Origin: Chitinophaga silvisoli | GTDB lineage: Bacteria > Bacteroidota > Bacteroidia > Chitinophagales > Chitinophagaceae | Length of the DNA stretch: 64,000 bases | Assembly (NCBI RefSeq): GCF_003412465.1 | Contig: NZ_QTJV01000017.1 | Coordinates: forward strand, 81,589-145,588 | Direction of reading: 5' to 3' | Shown: one piece after another, positions 8,477 to 17,561 of the stretch | Numbering within the stretch: position 1 is the stretch's first letter | How the letters are laid out: each line of letters starts with the position of its first letter | The notes under the pieces: generated by a model | The model's database searches: none | Seen by the model: the letters and a program-made list of their open reading frames with translations, nothing else | Told to the model about the DNA's origin: nothing | Position numbers and translations under genes: made by a program

Positions 8477-8965
8477 TTTACTGCGTTATCTGAGGTATTA
8501 TTGTGTTGTCGAAGTTTTGCTGCCTTATCAGAGGTTTTCGGATGTTATTGCCTTATCAGAGTTTTTACTGTGTTTGTAAAAGTTTTGCTGCCTTATCAGA
8601 GGTTTTTGGGTGTTATTGCCTTATCAGAGTTTTTACTGTGTTTGTCATAGTTTTACTGCCTTATCAGAGGTTTTCGGATGTTATTGCCTTATCAGAGTTT
8701 TTACTGTGTTTGTAAAAGTTTTGCTGCCTTATCAGAGGTTTTTGGGTGTTATTGCCTTATCAGAGTTTTTACTGTGTTTGTCATAGTTTTACTGCCTTAT
8801 CAGAGGTTTTCGGATGTTATTGCCTTATCAGAGTTTTTACTGTGTTTGTAAAAGTTTTGCTGCCTTATCAGAGGTTTTTGGGTGTTATTGCCTTATCAGA
8901 GTTTTTACTGTGTTTGTCATAGTTTTACTGCCTTATCAGGGGTATTACTGCGTTGCCAGTTATCA
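8469..8965. repeat. 68-bp satellite with alternating A/B units (136-bp higher-order repeat)
   Basis: TGCCTTATCAGAGG recurs at 8521, 8589, 8657, 8725, 8793 and 8861, with an end copy at 8929: exactly 68 bp apart. Units alternate between type A (TTTTCGGATG and TGTAAAAG) and type B (TTTTTGGGTG and TGTCATAG), making three nearly identical 136-bp dimers. Each unit holds a second TGCCTTATCAGAG 28 bp after the first. The array fills most of the 690-base gap between the pectate lyase and amine oxidase genes. ORFs within it are by-products of the period. Confidence 0.92.
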
Positions 8966-9124
8966 TTGATCCCTTCCCTGTATTATTTTTGATTGTTATG
9001 TTAGCCAGGCACCCATACATTATAAATTTATCGATCTATTTAAATAACTATAATTCCTCCCTAATTATTATTATTTTACTATCTGCCAGGAAGTATTAGT
9101 ACAATAACCCATACATCAACCAAA

Positions 9125-10708
9125 ATGTCAATTTCAAGAAGGGAGTTCCTTACCAGTACGGGAACAATGGCTGCTGCCTACCCCGCCATGCTCGCTTTAG
9201 GGATGCTAAGAGAAGCCCCTGCACATGCCTTTTCGCTCGCCGGGAATGGAAAGGGAAAGCACATCATCATTTTAGGAGCTGGTCTGGCAGGAATGGCTGC
9301 CGCTTATGAATTATTAAAACTAGGCTACCAGTGTACCATCCTGGAGGCCCGTGAGCGCTCAGGAGGGCGTGTGTGGAGCATAAGGAAAGGGACTACGCAC
9401 CGGGAGACAGATCTCCCACTCCAAACGGCCCAATTTGATGAAGGGCTTTATTTCAATGCGGGCCCTTCGAGAATTCCTCATCACCATGGACTGACTTTAC
9501 ATTATTGCCGGGAATTACAGGTGCCAATCCAGGTGTATAACAACATCAATGAGGCGGCGTATTTCTTTGCAGAGGGTAAGGGGCCACTTTCGAATAAGAA
9601 AATCCGGGTGCGTGAGATTCACAACGACCTGAGGGGTTATACTGCCGAACTGCTTGCCAAAGCAATAGACCAGCACAAACTCGATACAGGACTTACAACT
9701 GAAGACACGCAGAAAATTCTGGAATACCTGCGGGCAGAGGGCGGCCTGGACATCGACAAATTGTACAAAGCGTCTGACAGAAGGGGTTACCTGGAAGGTC
9801 CGGGTGCCGGGGATCTGCCGGGGAAGATAGCGCCGGCACATAGTCTGGCGGATATTATTAATTCCGGTTTAGCGGATCCTGATTTCTACAATGTATCTGA
9901 GTATGTATATGAATTGCAAATGACCATGTTCCAGGCAGTCGGTGGCAATGATCAGATTGCAAAAGCATTTGAGAAAAAGGTTGGACAATGTATACAATTT
10001 GGCTGCGAAGTGACAGGGATTCATAATCAGCTGGAAGGTGTGAAGATTAGTTATAAGGACAGCAAGGGGGCGAAGGAACTGGTGGGGGATTATTGTATTT
10101 GTACAATTCCTACGCCGGTGCTCAGTAATGTGGATCACAACTTCTCATCTGATGTGAGCAGGGCGATTGATTACATTCCTTATATGGTCACAGGGAAGAT
10201 AGGAATGCAGTTTAAGCGGAGATTCTGGGAGGAGGATGAGCATATCTATGGCGGCATTACACATACCAACAATGAGCTGACACAGATCTTTTACCCTTCC
10301 TATGATTATTTGTCGAAGAAGGGAATTTTGTTAGGCTATTACAATTTTAATGAGAAGGCGCGGCAGACGGGCAACCTATCACACCAGCAACGGGAAAAGC
10401 TGGCGATGGATAAGGGCAGGCTGATACATCCGCAGTATGATAAGGAGTTTGAAAGTTCATTTTCAGTGAGCTGGCATAAGACCCCTTATAGTATGGGCGG
10501 ATGGGCGCTGTATAATAATACGACCAGACAATCACATTATAAAAGCCTCTTGCAGGCAGATAAGCGGGTGTATTTCGCAGGGGAGCATACGACTTATCTG
10601 AATGCATGGATGGCAGGAGCATTTGAATCGGCAAGAAGGACAGTGACGGATTTACATGCAAGGGTATCAGAGCAAAGGATTTCTTATCCCATTACAACCA
10701 ATATCTAA
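9125..10708 (+). CDS. Tat-exported flavin amine oxidase (FAD-dependent)
   Basis: A 527-residue flavoprotein with a twin-arginine signal (SRREFL at 4-9, hydrophobic core to about 35). The FAD-binding Rossmann motif is GAGLAG at 51-56, followed by LEARERSGGR at 73-82 (E74 binds ribose). The C-terminal flavin contact motif is YFAGEHT near residue 485. It belongs to the monoamine/L-amino acid oxidase superfamily and should oxidise an amine or amino acid in the periplasm. Its stop is 6 bases before the next gene, an exported aminotransferase, indicating an operon. The substrate is unknown. Confidence 0.88.
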   Translation: MSISRREFLTSTGTMAAAYPAMLALGMLREAPAHAFSLAGNGKGKHIIILGAGLAGMAAAYELLKLGYQCTILEARERSGGRVWSIRKGTTHRETDLPLQTAQFDEGLYFNAGPSRIPHHHGLTLHYCRELQVPIQVYNNINEAAYFFAEGKGPLSNKKIRVREIHNDLRGYTAELLAKAIDQHKLDTGLTTEDTQKILEYLRAEGGLDIDKLYKASDRRGYLEGPGAGDLPGKIAPAHSLADIINSGLADPDFYNVSEYVYELQMTMFQAVGGNDQIAKAFEKKVGQCIQFGCEVTGIHNQLEGVKISYKDSKGAKELVGDYCICTIPTPVLSNVDHNFSSDVSRAIDYIPYMVTGKIGMQFKRRFWEEDEHIYGGITHTNNELTQIFYPSYDYLSKKGILLGYYNFNEKARQTGNLSHQQREKLAMDKGRLIHPQYDKEFESSFSVSWHKTPYSMGGWALYNNTTRQSHYKSLLQADKRVYFAGEHTTYLNAWMAGAFESARRTVTDLHARVSEQRISYPITTNI

Positions 10709-10713
10709 AACTC

Positions 10714-11937
10714 ATGATGATGCGTACCACCAACAAATCTATTAACAGGCGGGAATGGTTAAGGACCACCGCCTTATTTACGGGAGGCCTGACTATGTTG
10801 CCCTCTGTATTGCAGGGAGCGCCTGTAGAAAAAGCGGCTTCAGGTTTGCCGATCGGGGCGATGTCAACAACAAACAATCTGTCAGCTTCCGCTGGCCTAC
10901 ATGCTGATGCCGAGCTGGCAGCGCGTGTACCGGGTGTATTGAAAGCCCGTTTATTTGCCAATGAAAACCCTTTCGGGCCATCTTCCCTTGCCAAGAAAGC
11001 TATGATAGATAGTATGGATAATGGCTATCAATATCCCTTCATGCTGCTGAAAGACCTGGAAGCAAAGATTTGTGCATATGAAGGACTGGATGCGAAGATG
11101 CTGATGACGAGTGCAGGTTCATCGCCATTACTGTTAGGTGCAGCGATTACCTTACTGGGCAATGGCGGCAATATTGTGAGTGCAGATCCTACTTATGATG
11201 ACTTACCTACGCGTTGTGAAAAAATAAAAGCGACCTGGGTGAAGGTGCCTTTGAAAGCAGATTATACTCATGACCTGGATGCGATGGAGAAGGCGATTAC
11301 GCCTGAGACAAAACTGGTGTACATCTGCAACCCGAATAATCCTACAGGAACGATAGTAGATGTGGCGAAACTGAAAGATTTCTGCGAGCGGGTTTCCAGG
11401 AAGGTGCCTGTGTTTGTAGATGAGGCCTACATTGATTACCTGCCGGATCCGGCGGCGACTACCTTGATTGATGGAGTGAAGAAGGGGCAGAACATTATCA
11501 TCGCACGTACATTTTCTAAAGTATATGGTTTGGCCGGACTTCGTATAGGCTATGTAATTGCGCAACCTGCGATGATCGATTTATTGGGACATTATTCAGC
11601 AGCGGGTGGCTATGCCTTGTCATTGCCGGCTATTACGGCGGCTTTGGCCAGTTATAATGATAAGGCTTATATCGATGAAGTGAAACAGAAAATGGAGGCG
11701 AGTAAGCATTTCCTGTATGAGACGCTGAAAAGTGAGGGGTATACTTATATTCCTTCGCATACCAACTTTGTGATGTTTCCATTGAAAATGGAGGGGCCAA
11801 GGTTTGTGGAAGAGATGAGTAAGCGGGGAGTGGGATTGCGGAACTGGAAATTGAATAACCAGGATTGGTGCAGGATCAGTATTGGCAGGATGGATGAAAT
11901 GCAGGCGTTTGCGGCTGCTTTTAAAGAATTATCTTAA
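10714..11937 (+). CDS. Tat-exported class I/II aminotransferase (HisC-like)
   Basis: A 407-residue PLP enzyme of the histidinol-phosphate aminotransferase subgroup. A twin-arginine signal (NRREWLR, 11-17) and hydrophobic stretch precede the catalytic domain, which is unusual because HisC enzymes are cytoplasmic. Catalytic motifs are intact: NPNNPTG at 206-212, DEAY at 236-239 and the Schiff-base Lys269 in TFSKVYGLAGLRIGY. The gene lies 6 bases after the amine oxidase and 8 bases before the Hint-domain gene. Export in folded form, with PLP bound, matches the Tat route. It probably acts with the oxidase on an amino compound in the periplasm. Confidence 0.87.
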   Translation: MMMRTTNKSINRREWLRTTALFTGGLTMLPSVLQGAPVEKAASGLPIGAMSTTNNLSASAGLHADAELAARVPGVLKARLFANENPFGPSSLAKKAMIDSMDNGYQYPFMLLKDLEAKICAYEGLDAKMLMTSAGSSPLLLGAAITLLGNGGNIVSADPTYDDLPTRCEKIKATWVKVPLKADYTHDLDAMEKAITPETKLVYICNPNNPTGTIVDVAKLKDFCERVSRKVPVFVDEAYIDYLPDPAATTLIDGVKKGQNIIIARTFSKVYGLAGLRIGYVIAQPAMIDLLGHYSAAGGYALSLPAITAALASYNDKAYIDEVKQKMEASKHFLYETLKSEGYTYIPSHTNFVMFPLKMEGPRFVEEMSKRGVGLRNWKLNNQDWCRISIGRMDEMQAFAAAFKELS

Positions 11938-11945
11938 ATAAGAAT

Positions 11946-12929
11946 ATGCGCACATTAATTTTATCATTGAGCTGTATGATTTGGATGGGTACAGCATTTG
12001 GACAGTCAAGGCCGATTCGCACGGAGGAATATGAGAAGGCGAAGACATTTACGGTAAAAGATCTGGATAATGATACTTATGTAAAGTTTAATAACGCTTA
12101 TGTGCTGGATCGGTACGAGATGCGGAAACCGTATATAATAACCGGGGATGATGGCTTGAAGAAAAGGATAGATTTATACCGCCTGGTGGCGAAGGATAGT
12201 ATGCAGGAGATAGGGACGGTTATATTTTATACGAATGAAAAGGGGGTATTGTATACGGCAGTATTGCCTTTGTTTAATAGCAATGCGGAGATTTGGAATA
12301 AGTATTTTGAGGATATACATGCGATAGATAAGGTGGAGAAGAATTATGTGTTGAAGTTGTCGTATGTGTTGTCGAGGGAGTTTAGTTTTCAGTTGTATAA
12401 GGCGATGAATGCGGGGAAGGATGTAAAGGCGGAGGCGGGGACATACGGAACGGATATATGTTTTCCGGGGGATGAGGAGGTGATGCTGGCAGATGGGTCG
12501 CGGAAAGTGTTGAAGGAGATATTACCGGGGGATAGGATCGTGAGTTTGGATGCGGAGACGCGGAAGACGAGTGTGATGACCGTGAAGGAGTTGGTGGTGC
12601 ATGAGGCGAAGAATTATGCGATCACGCGCTTGCTGGCGGTGCATGTGGATGCTGTTGATAAGGAGGATGTGCATGTGGTGAGGATATCGGGGAAGGTGTT
12701 GGAGGCGACACCGAATCATCCGGTGCAGACATCGGCGGGGAAGAAGAAGATGGGAGAGGTGAATGATGGGGAGGAGTTGTTGTGTATGGATGAGGGGAGT
12801 GGAAAGGTGATGGGTTATGTGGTGGTGAGTAAGATGGAGCAGGCTGGAGGTATGCAGGCGGTGTATAATATAGTGGCGGAGGGAGAGGGCACGTTTATGA
12901 TGAATGATGTGATGGTATTACAGAAGTGA
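11946..12929 (+). CDS. Secreted Hint-domain (intein/Hedgehog-type) protein
   Basis: A 327-residue protein: signal peptide (1-20), an unrecognised domain (21-165) and a C-terminal Hint domain (about 170-327). The Hint start is Cys172 in CFPGDEEVMLADGS, followed by LPGDRIVS, and the block B motif TPNHPV puts Thr255 and His258 in the expected place. The C-terminus (VYNIVAEGEGTFMMNDVMV) has the last strand but lacks a terminal His-Asn, so cleavage or transfer at Cys172 is possible but splicing is unlikely. It closes the operon with two Tat-exported enzymes. Codons are strikingly G-rich compared with neighbours. Confidence 0.85.
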   Translation: MRTLILSLSCMIWMGTAFGQSRPIRTEEYEKAKTFTVKDLDNDTYVKFNNAYVLDRYEMRKPYIITGDDGLKKRIDLYRLVAKDSMQEIGTVIFYTNEKGVLYTAVLPLFNSNAEIWNKYFEDIHAIDKVEKNYVLKLSYVLSREFSFQLYKAMNAGKDVKAEAGTYGTDICFPGDEEVMLADGSRKVLKEILPGDRIVSLDAETRKTSVMTVKELVVHEAKNYAITRLLAVHVDAVDKEDVHVVRISGKVLEATPNHPVQTSAGKKKMGEVNDGEELLCMDEGSGKVMGYVVVSKMEQAGGMQAVYNIVAEGEGTFMMNDVMVLQK

Positions 12930-12948
12930 TATTGATTTTATATTTTTT

Positions 12949-12987
12949 AAAACCCGTATTTGCTTGATGTGAATACGGGTTTTTTAT
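12949..12987 (+). terminator. Intrinsic terminator of the oxidase-aminotransferase-Hint operon
   Basis: AACCCGTATT and AATACGGGTT form a perfect 10-bp stem with an 11-base loop, followed by TTTTTA. It lies about 20 bases after the Hint gene stop codon. Confidence 0.85.
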
Positions 12988-13113
12988 TGGGTGTTATCGT
13001 TTTGATCTGCGGATTTTTATTTGGCTGGAATGGTTGATTTTGTTGGGTTTTATAGGCATATATTCGTTACATTTATATAGAATTCCATTAAAGAAAAACC
13101 AAAACTCCAAAAC

Positions 13114-13653
13114 ATGTCAACATCGTTTTACAATTTTGATTATTACATAGAGGCTAATGAAAAACGGGATGCAGTGATACGAGCTGAGTATGACAAAGTG
13201 CTCGGCAGGGTGTCAAATATATTGATTATTTATTCCGCCATTTCTGTATCACTGATTTCAATTTGTAAAGATTTATTCACTGTTCCATTTAACTTTTGGT
13301 ACTTCATGGCGGTTGTCCTATTTGGGGTGCCGTTTTTGGTATCGTTTGTTTATGCGATTCGGTTTTTATTTCCGATTGTTATTCCGGTTCTTGTTGAACC
13401 AAGAGAATATTATGCACAGTTACGATTAGAGCTGGAAGCGACTTATACCAATAGGCCTGAACTTTCAGAGGCTCAAAAGGAAGAGATTAATCACAGGATA
13501 AAGACCATGTACTTAGAAGAACTGGAAGACGCTATAACGAACAATACCGTTTTAGTTTGCCGTAAACGGGACTATTACCATAATGCGCTGAAATATGCGA
13601 TATACAGCATATTTCCTTTCATTATATGCCTGATATTTCACTTAATACATTAA
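13114..13653 (+). CDS. Unrecognised membrane protein
   Basis: A 179-residue protein. An N-terminal acidic/basic helix (1-33) leads to a hydrophobic segment (about 34-50), a second long one (about 57-90), a charged cytoplasmic-looking helical region (95-150) and a C-terminal hydrophobic segment (about 157-178). No family is recognised. A 57-residue ORF follows after 14 bases and shares its terminator. Proteins with two central membrane helices and flanking helices do occur in bacterial effector systems, but nothing here proves that. Confidence 0.65.
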   Translation: MSTSFYNFDYYIEANEKRDAVIRAEYDKVLGRVSNILIIYSAISVSLISICKDLFTVPFNFWYFMAVVLFGVPFLVSFVYAIRFLFPIVIPVLVEPREYYAQLRLELEATYTNRPELSEAQKEEINHRIKTMYLEELEDAITNNTVLVCRKRDYYHNALKYAIYSIFPFIICLIFHLIH

Positions 13654-13667
13654 TAAAAACAATCAAT

Positions 13668-13841
13668 ATGGAAAATGAAAAGTATCCACAAAAACATTAC
13701 CCCGGTAGTAAATATCCGGGTATTAGAGATGAGGATCGGATAAGAGTAAAATGTGCAACCATTAACTTATGGACAGGAAAAGTAACTCCTGCCAGGTTTA
13801 CATTCCCCAATGGGAAGGTAATTACAATTTATCCATACTAA
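13668..13841 (+). CDS. Small 57-residue protein of unknown function
   Basis: Starts at the ATG at 13668; an in-frame upstream start would overlap the preceding gene. The protein is rich in Tyr, Pro and Lys in its first half and ends with a PNGKVITIYPY tail. The stop codon runs straight into a perfect intrinsic terminator, which supports a real coding end. It is probably cotranscribed with the membrane protein. No family recognised. Confidence 0.5.
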   Translation: MENEKYPQKHYPGSKYPGIRDEDRIRVKCATINLWTGKVTPARFTFPNGKVITIYPY

Positions 13842-13880
13842 AAAAAGCGCATTTGCCCGTAAGCAAATGCGCTTTTTTAC
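13841..13880 (+). terminator. Perfect 16-bp intrinsic terminator
   Basis: AAAAAAGCGCATTTGC at 13841-13856 and its exact complement at 13863-13878 with a 6-base loop. The A-run and T-run make it bidirectional, serving the small ORF (+) and the lipoprotein gene ending at 13901 (-). Confidence 0.9.
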
Positions 13881-13900
13881 TAAATTTCACTACTAAACAT

Positions 13901-14650
13901 TTATTGTTGCAACATGGTATCCAGTACCGGGGCTATCCCGTCACTATCCTCCATGACATCATCAGACTCGATCCGGCTCGTCTCCGACAGGTCCTTTCTC
14001 ATGTCCATTTCTTTCATTCCCTTAATAAATTCCCCCTTCTGTATAATACATATCGCGCCATACACATTATTCATACTCAACTGCACCCATACCTCCGCTC
14101 CTCTATTCCTTAACACATACGTTTTCAACTCAATTCCCCCAAAACCCACCGTAAACCCTCTCTCCTTATCATAAATCTCCTCATCTCCCACTCTCTCCAT
14201 CTCCGCTTTCGTAGGTATATCCGTACTCACCTTCACACCTCCCACACTCGTTATCATCCTGTCAAAGCTCTTCTCCACTTTCGAAATACTAAACGTCGCA
14301 GGCCTACTCTCCTCTCTCACCAGCTCCGCTTTGAACGACCTCCCTTCCACAGGCATCAACTTTCCATCTGCGAGGAAATATTCCTGCCCACTCTCTTTCA
14401 GTTTCACATTCCGATATTGATAACCTTTAGGTGCCGGAAAGAAGGGGAAATTCCCCAAATCGATATTGGTCCTGGGTACTTTGTTCATATCAAATGCAAC
14501 ACGTGCAACAGTAGGATAAGTCTCCGCTGTATCAGCATTGACCATTGTATCTGTAATAGTGCTATCTCTATGAACCATAGGCTGTTTATGCGGCTGGCAG
14601 GCAGGGAGTATGTATAATAGAGGGATTAGAGCACAGAGATACCGTTTCAT
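13901..14650 (-). CDS. Putative lipoprotein, unknown function
   Basis: A protein of about 249 residues starting at the ATG at 14650 (an upstream ATG at 14674 adds 8 residues ahead of the signal). The signal peptide ends in the lipobox LPAC. A Thr/Asp-rich linker follows, then a mixed alpha/beta body with LGNFPFFPAPKGYQYRN and FGGIELKTYVLRN. The first part recalls the N-terminal segment of some OmpA-family lipoproteins, but no OmpA domain follows. It probably lies in the periplasm, membrane anchored. Confidence 0.65.
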   Translation of the reverse strand: MKRYLCALIPLLYILPACQPHKQPMVHRDSTITDTMVNADTAETYPTVARVAFDMNKVPRTNIDLGNFPFFPAPKGYQYRNVKLKESGQEYFLADGKLMPVEGRSFKAELVREESRPATFSISKVEKSFDRMITSVGGVKVSTDIPTKAEMERVGDEEIYDKERGFTVGFGGIELKTYVLRNRGAEVWVQLSMNNVYGAICIIQKGEFIKGMKEMDMRKDLSETSRIESDDVMEDSDGIAPVLDTMLQQ

Positions 14651-14746
14651 AGAATGCTTGAATTTGGCTGACATTAAACAACAATCATGCTAATAAAAGT
14701 TGGATAGCTAGGATGGCAAATATAATACGCTCATATTCAATATACA

Positions 14747-14778
14747 AGAGGCCAGCCAAAAAGATTCGGCTGGCCTCT
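14747..14778 (-). terminator. Hairpin downstream of the EF-G repeat array
   Basis: AGAGGCCAGCC and GGCTGGCCTCT form a perfect 11-bp stem with a 10-base loop. It lies between the 64-bp array and the lipoprotein gene and could end transcription coming from the EF-G gene. There is no strong T-run. Confidence 0.5.
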
Positions 14779-14859
14779 GGATGATCTGGGTTTTCCAAAT
14801 TATGGAATTGGGGGAAAGATGGATGGAATTGAGGTCGCGGTTTTTAAAAATGCATTCAT

Positions 14860-15345
14860 ATTGAAAGTACGTTTAGTTGAAACGCATTCATTGTTGAAAC
14901 GCTTTTATTATTGAGCGAGTTCATTGTTGAACCCATTCATTGTTGAGCGTATTCATTGTTAAAACACTTTTATCGTTGAACGCGTTCATTTTAAACCCAT
15001 TCGTTGTTGAGCGTATTCATTGTTGAAACACTTTTATCGTTGAACGCGTTCATTATAAACCCATTCATTGTTGAGCGTATTCATTGTTAAAACACTTTTA
15101 TCGCTGAACGCGTTCATTATAAACCCATTCGTTGTTGAGCGTATTTATTGTTGAAACACTTTTATCGTTGAACGCGTTCATTATAAACCCATTCATTGTT
15201 GAGCCGTATTCATTGTTAAAACACTTTTATCGTTGAACACGTTCATCATAAACCCATTCATTGTTGAGCGCATTCATTGTTAAAACACTTTTATCGTTGA
15301 ACACGTTCATCATAAACCCATTCATTGTTGAGCGCATTCATTGTC
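14860..15345. repeat. 64-bp tandem repeat array
   Basis: GTTGAGCGTATTC-type unit starts occur at 14942, 15006, 15070, 15134, 15198, 15263 and 15327, a 64-bp period with one single-base insertion. Each unit contains TTCATTGTT and CACTTTTATCGTTGAAC. The first part (from 14860) is degenerate. The array fills most of the 712-base gap and ends 18 bases before the EF-G stop codon. Confidence 0.9.
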
Positions 15346-15362
15346 GATTACCTCAAAATCCA

Positions 15363-17432
15363 TCACACACCCACACCAGCCGGTGCCTGCTCATACCCTA
15401 CGAAAGTAATCGAAGCCGCAGCCCTACCGGAACTCAGGGTCCTCAAGCTTGTCACATAACCAAACAACTCTGCCAATGGCACATCCGCCTTTATTACCTG
15501 AGCATTCCCTCTCATTTCCATATTCCGGATCATCCCTCTTCTTCTATTCAGATCTCCCGTCACCGAACCGGTATATTCTTCAGGCGTGGTCACTTCTACA
15601 CTCATCACCGGCTCCAATAACCTTGGCTTTGCTTTCGCCGCCACACTCTTGAAACCAATGATAGCAGCATGTTCGAAATCCAGTGCATGAGAATCATTCT
15701 CATGGATCTCACCATCCAACAACCTCACTCTCATGGATTGCATTGGGTAACCGGATAAAACACCTGTCTTCATCGCTTCTTCAAATCCTTTCTGCACAGC
15801 AGGGATGTATTCTCTGGGGATCGCACCGCCTTTGATCTCATTCACAAACTCCAAACCGGCCAGTCCATCTGTTCGCGGACCTAATTCAAATTGAATCACG
15901 GCGAAGCTACCACTACCCCCATTCTGCTTCTTATACACCTCTTTGTGGATAACTGAAGATGTGAATACCTCTTTGTAAGCTATCTGTGGTTGTCCTTTGC
16001 GCACTTCCAACTGGTAATTGGTCGCGATCTTTTCAAGGACTACTTCCAGGTGCAATTCACCCATACCTTTCAGGATGGTTTGTCCGGAAGCTGCATCCAC
16101 ACTCACCTGGAGCGTAGGATCTTCATCTACCAACCTGGCCAGGACTTCACCTAAACGGTTCGCATCTTTTGCCAGTTTGGCTTCTACGGCATAACCGATC
16201 ATGGGTTCAGGGAAATCAATGCTTTCTAAAGAAACAGGATGCGCAGGATCGGATAATGTATCGCCTGTGCGGACTTCTTTTAGGCCCACTACGGCACCGA
16301 TATCACCGGCTCCGATTTCTTCGACTGCTTCAAACTTGTCCGACATGATGCGAAGTAATCTGCTGATGCGGACCTTTTTGTTTGTACGATTATTCCACAC
16401 CATGTCCCCGGTATGCAACGCACCTGTGTATACTCTTACAAGGGTCAGTTTGCCGGCGTAGTCATCAGCCATGATTTTGAAGGCTAAGGCAGCGAGGGGG
16501 CTGTCCGTTATAAGCGATGAAGGCAGTATGTCATCCTTTTCAGCAGAAGAAATCCTGGCATTTTCCAACAAATCCCGCAAATTACCCATCTCCTCAGGCG
16601 AAGGCAGATAATGCACCACGGCATCTAATAAAGGCTGCACACCTTTATTCCTATACGCCGCTGCCGCTAATACCGGCATCAACACACGACTCAGCGTTGC
16701 CTTCCTCAATGCCGCATACAAATCTTCTGCACTTACACTACCCGGATCTTCTGTATACTTTTCAAAGATCTTCTCATCTACCAATGACAACTCTTCCAGC
16801 AATGTTTGTCTTGCCTGCAAAGTAGCTTCCTGCAGGTGCGCAGGAATCTCCGTTACCACAAACTGCTTCCCATCATCACTATTCCACACATAGGCCTGCA
16901 TGGTAATCAAATCAATCACACCAGTGAAATGATCCTCTGCACCAATCGGTATCTGTACCGGCACTGCATTCGCCTGCAACACATCCCTGATCTCCTGCAC
17001 GACACGCTGGAAGTCCGCTCCCTGTCTGTCCATCTTATTGATGAGCACTATACGGGGCACTTCATACTTATCAGCTTGTCTCCACACGGTTTCAGATTGC
17101 GGCTGTACACCAGACTTCGCACAGAACACTACTACACCGCCATCCAATACACGCAGTGAACGTTCTACTTCGGCAGTGAAGTCTACGTGTCCGGGCGTAT
17201 CGATCAGGTTGATCTGATGATCTTTCCAGTAAGTAGTAATCGCAGCAGAAGAGATGGTGATACCACGTTTTTCTTCCTGCGGATCGCTGTCCATAACCGT
17301 GTTTCCTTCATCTACACTACCTAATTTATGTGTCAGACCTGTGTAGTACAACATACGTTCTGTGACGGTGGTTTTACCAGCATCGACATGGGCCATGATT
17401 CCTATATTCCTATATTGAGATAAACGTTTCAT
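15363..17432 (-). CDS. Elongation factor G paralogue
   Basis: A 689-residue translational GTPase with all EF-G domains and near-standard length. GTPase motifs are intact: AHVDAGKT (G1), RGITI (G2), DTPGHVDFT (G3) and NKMDR (G4). The G-domain region reads MDSDPQEEKRGITI where housekeeping EF-G usually has a WMEQE-type sequence, and no ribosomal protein or tuf genes adjoin, so it is probably a second EF-G rather than the str-operon fusA. It could be a conditional translocase, recycling factor or ribosome-protection-like protein. Upstream lie a leader peptide ORF and a terminator, implying control by attenuation. Confidence 0.9.
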   Translation of the reverse strand: MKRLSQYRNIGIMAHVDAGKTTVTERMLYYTGLTHKLGSVDEGNTVMDSDPQEEKRGITISSAAITTYWKDHQINLIDTPGHVDFTAEVERSLRVLDGGVVVFCAKSGVQPQSETVWRQADKYEVPRIVLINKMDRQGADFQRVVQEIRDVLQANAVPVQIPIGAEDHFTGVIDLITMQAYVWNSDDGKQFVVTEIPAHLQEATLQARQTLLEELSLVDEKIFEKYTEDPGSVSAEDLYAALRKATLSRVLMPVLAAAAYRNKGVQPLLDAVVHYLPSPEEMGNLRDLLENARISSAEKDDILPSSLITDSPLAALAFKIMADDYAGKLTLVRVYTGALHTGDMVWNNRTNKKVRISRLLRIMSDKFEAVEEIGAGDIGAVVGLKEVRTGDTLSDPAHPVSLESIDFPEPMIGYAVEAKLAKDANRLGEVLARLVDEDPTLQVSVDAASGQTILKGMGELHLEVVLEKIATNYQLEVRKGQPQIAYKEVFTSSVIHKEVYKKQNGGSGSFAVIQFELGPRTDGLAGLEFVNEIKGGAIPREYIPAVQKGFEEAMKTGVLSGYPMQSMRVRLLDGEIHENDSHALDFEHAAIIGFKSVAAKAKPRLLEPVMSVEVTTPEEYTGSVTGDLNRRRGMIRNMEMRGNAQVIKADVPLAELFGYVTSLRTLSSGRAAASITFVGYEQAPAGVGV

Positions 17433-17444
17433 AAAATAAATGAT

Positions 17445-17482
17445 AAAAAAAAGCGCCTCCCGTTTGGTAACGAGAGGCGCTT
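17445..17482 (-). terminator. Attenuator terminator in the EF-G leader
   Basis: On the minus strand AAGCGCCTC and GAGGCGCTT form the stem, extended by three more pairs, with an 8-base loop, then eight U. The hairpin sits 18 bases upstream of the EF-G ATG at 17432, where a terminator makes sense only as a regulated attenuator. Its loop region contains GUUACC, which can pair with GGUAAC at the end of the leader ORF. Confidence 0.8.
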
Positions 17483-17504
17483 GCTATTGCAAATGCATTC
17501 CCTG

Positions 17505-17561
17505 TTACCGGACTAATCTGGTAATTACTAAAATCAATGTTAAAATTGTCAGGAGCTGCAT
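17505..17561 (-). CDS. 18-residue leader peptide upstream of EF-G
   Basis: The ORF encodes MQLLTILTLILVITRLVR and stops 22 bases before the attenuator hairpin. Of 18 residues, 12 are Leu, Ile, Val or Thr in excess of expectation, as in branched-chain or threonine leader peptides. Its codons include UUACC, which pairs with GGUAAC overlapping its own stop; that GGUAAC can instead pair with GUUACC in the terminator. This three-way exclusivity is the classical attenuator layout. That it is translated is inferred. Confidence 0.5.
   Translation of the reverse strand: MQLLTILTLILVITRLVR

Noticed and set aside
8462..8715. Overlapping ORFs of 62 and 70 residues in the satellite
   Set aside because: They are products of the 68-bp period, with the same peptide words repeating, and have no start signals.
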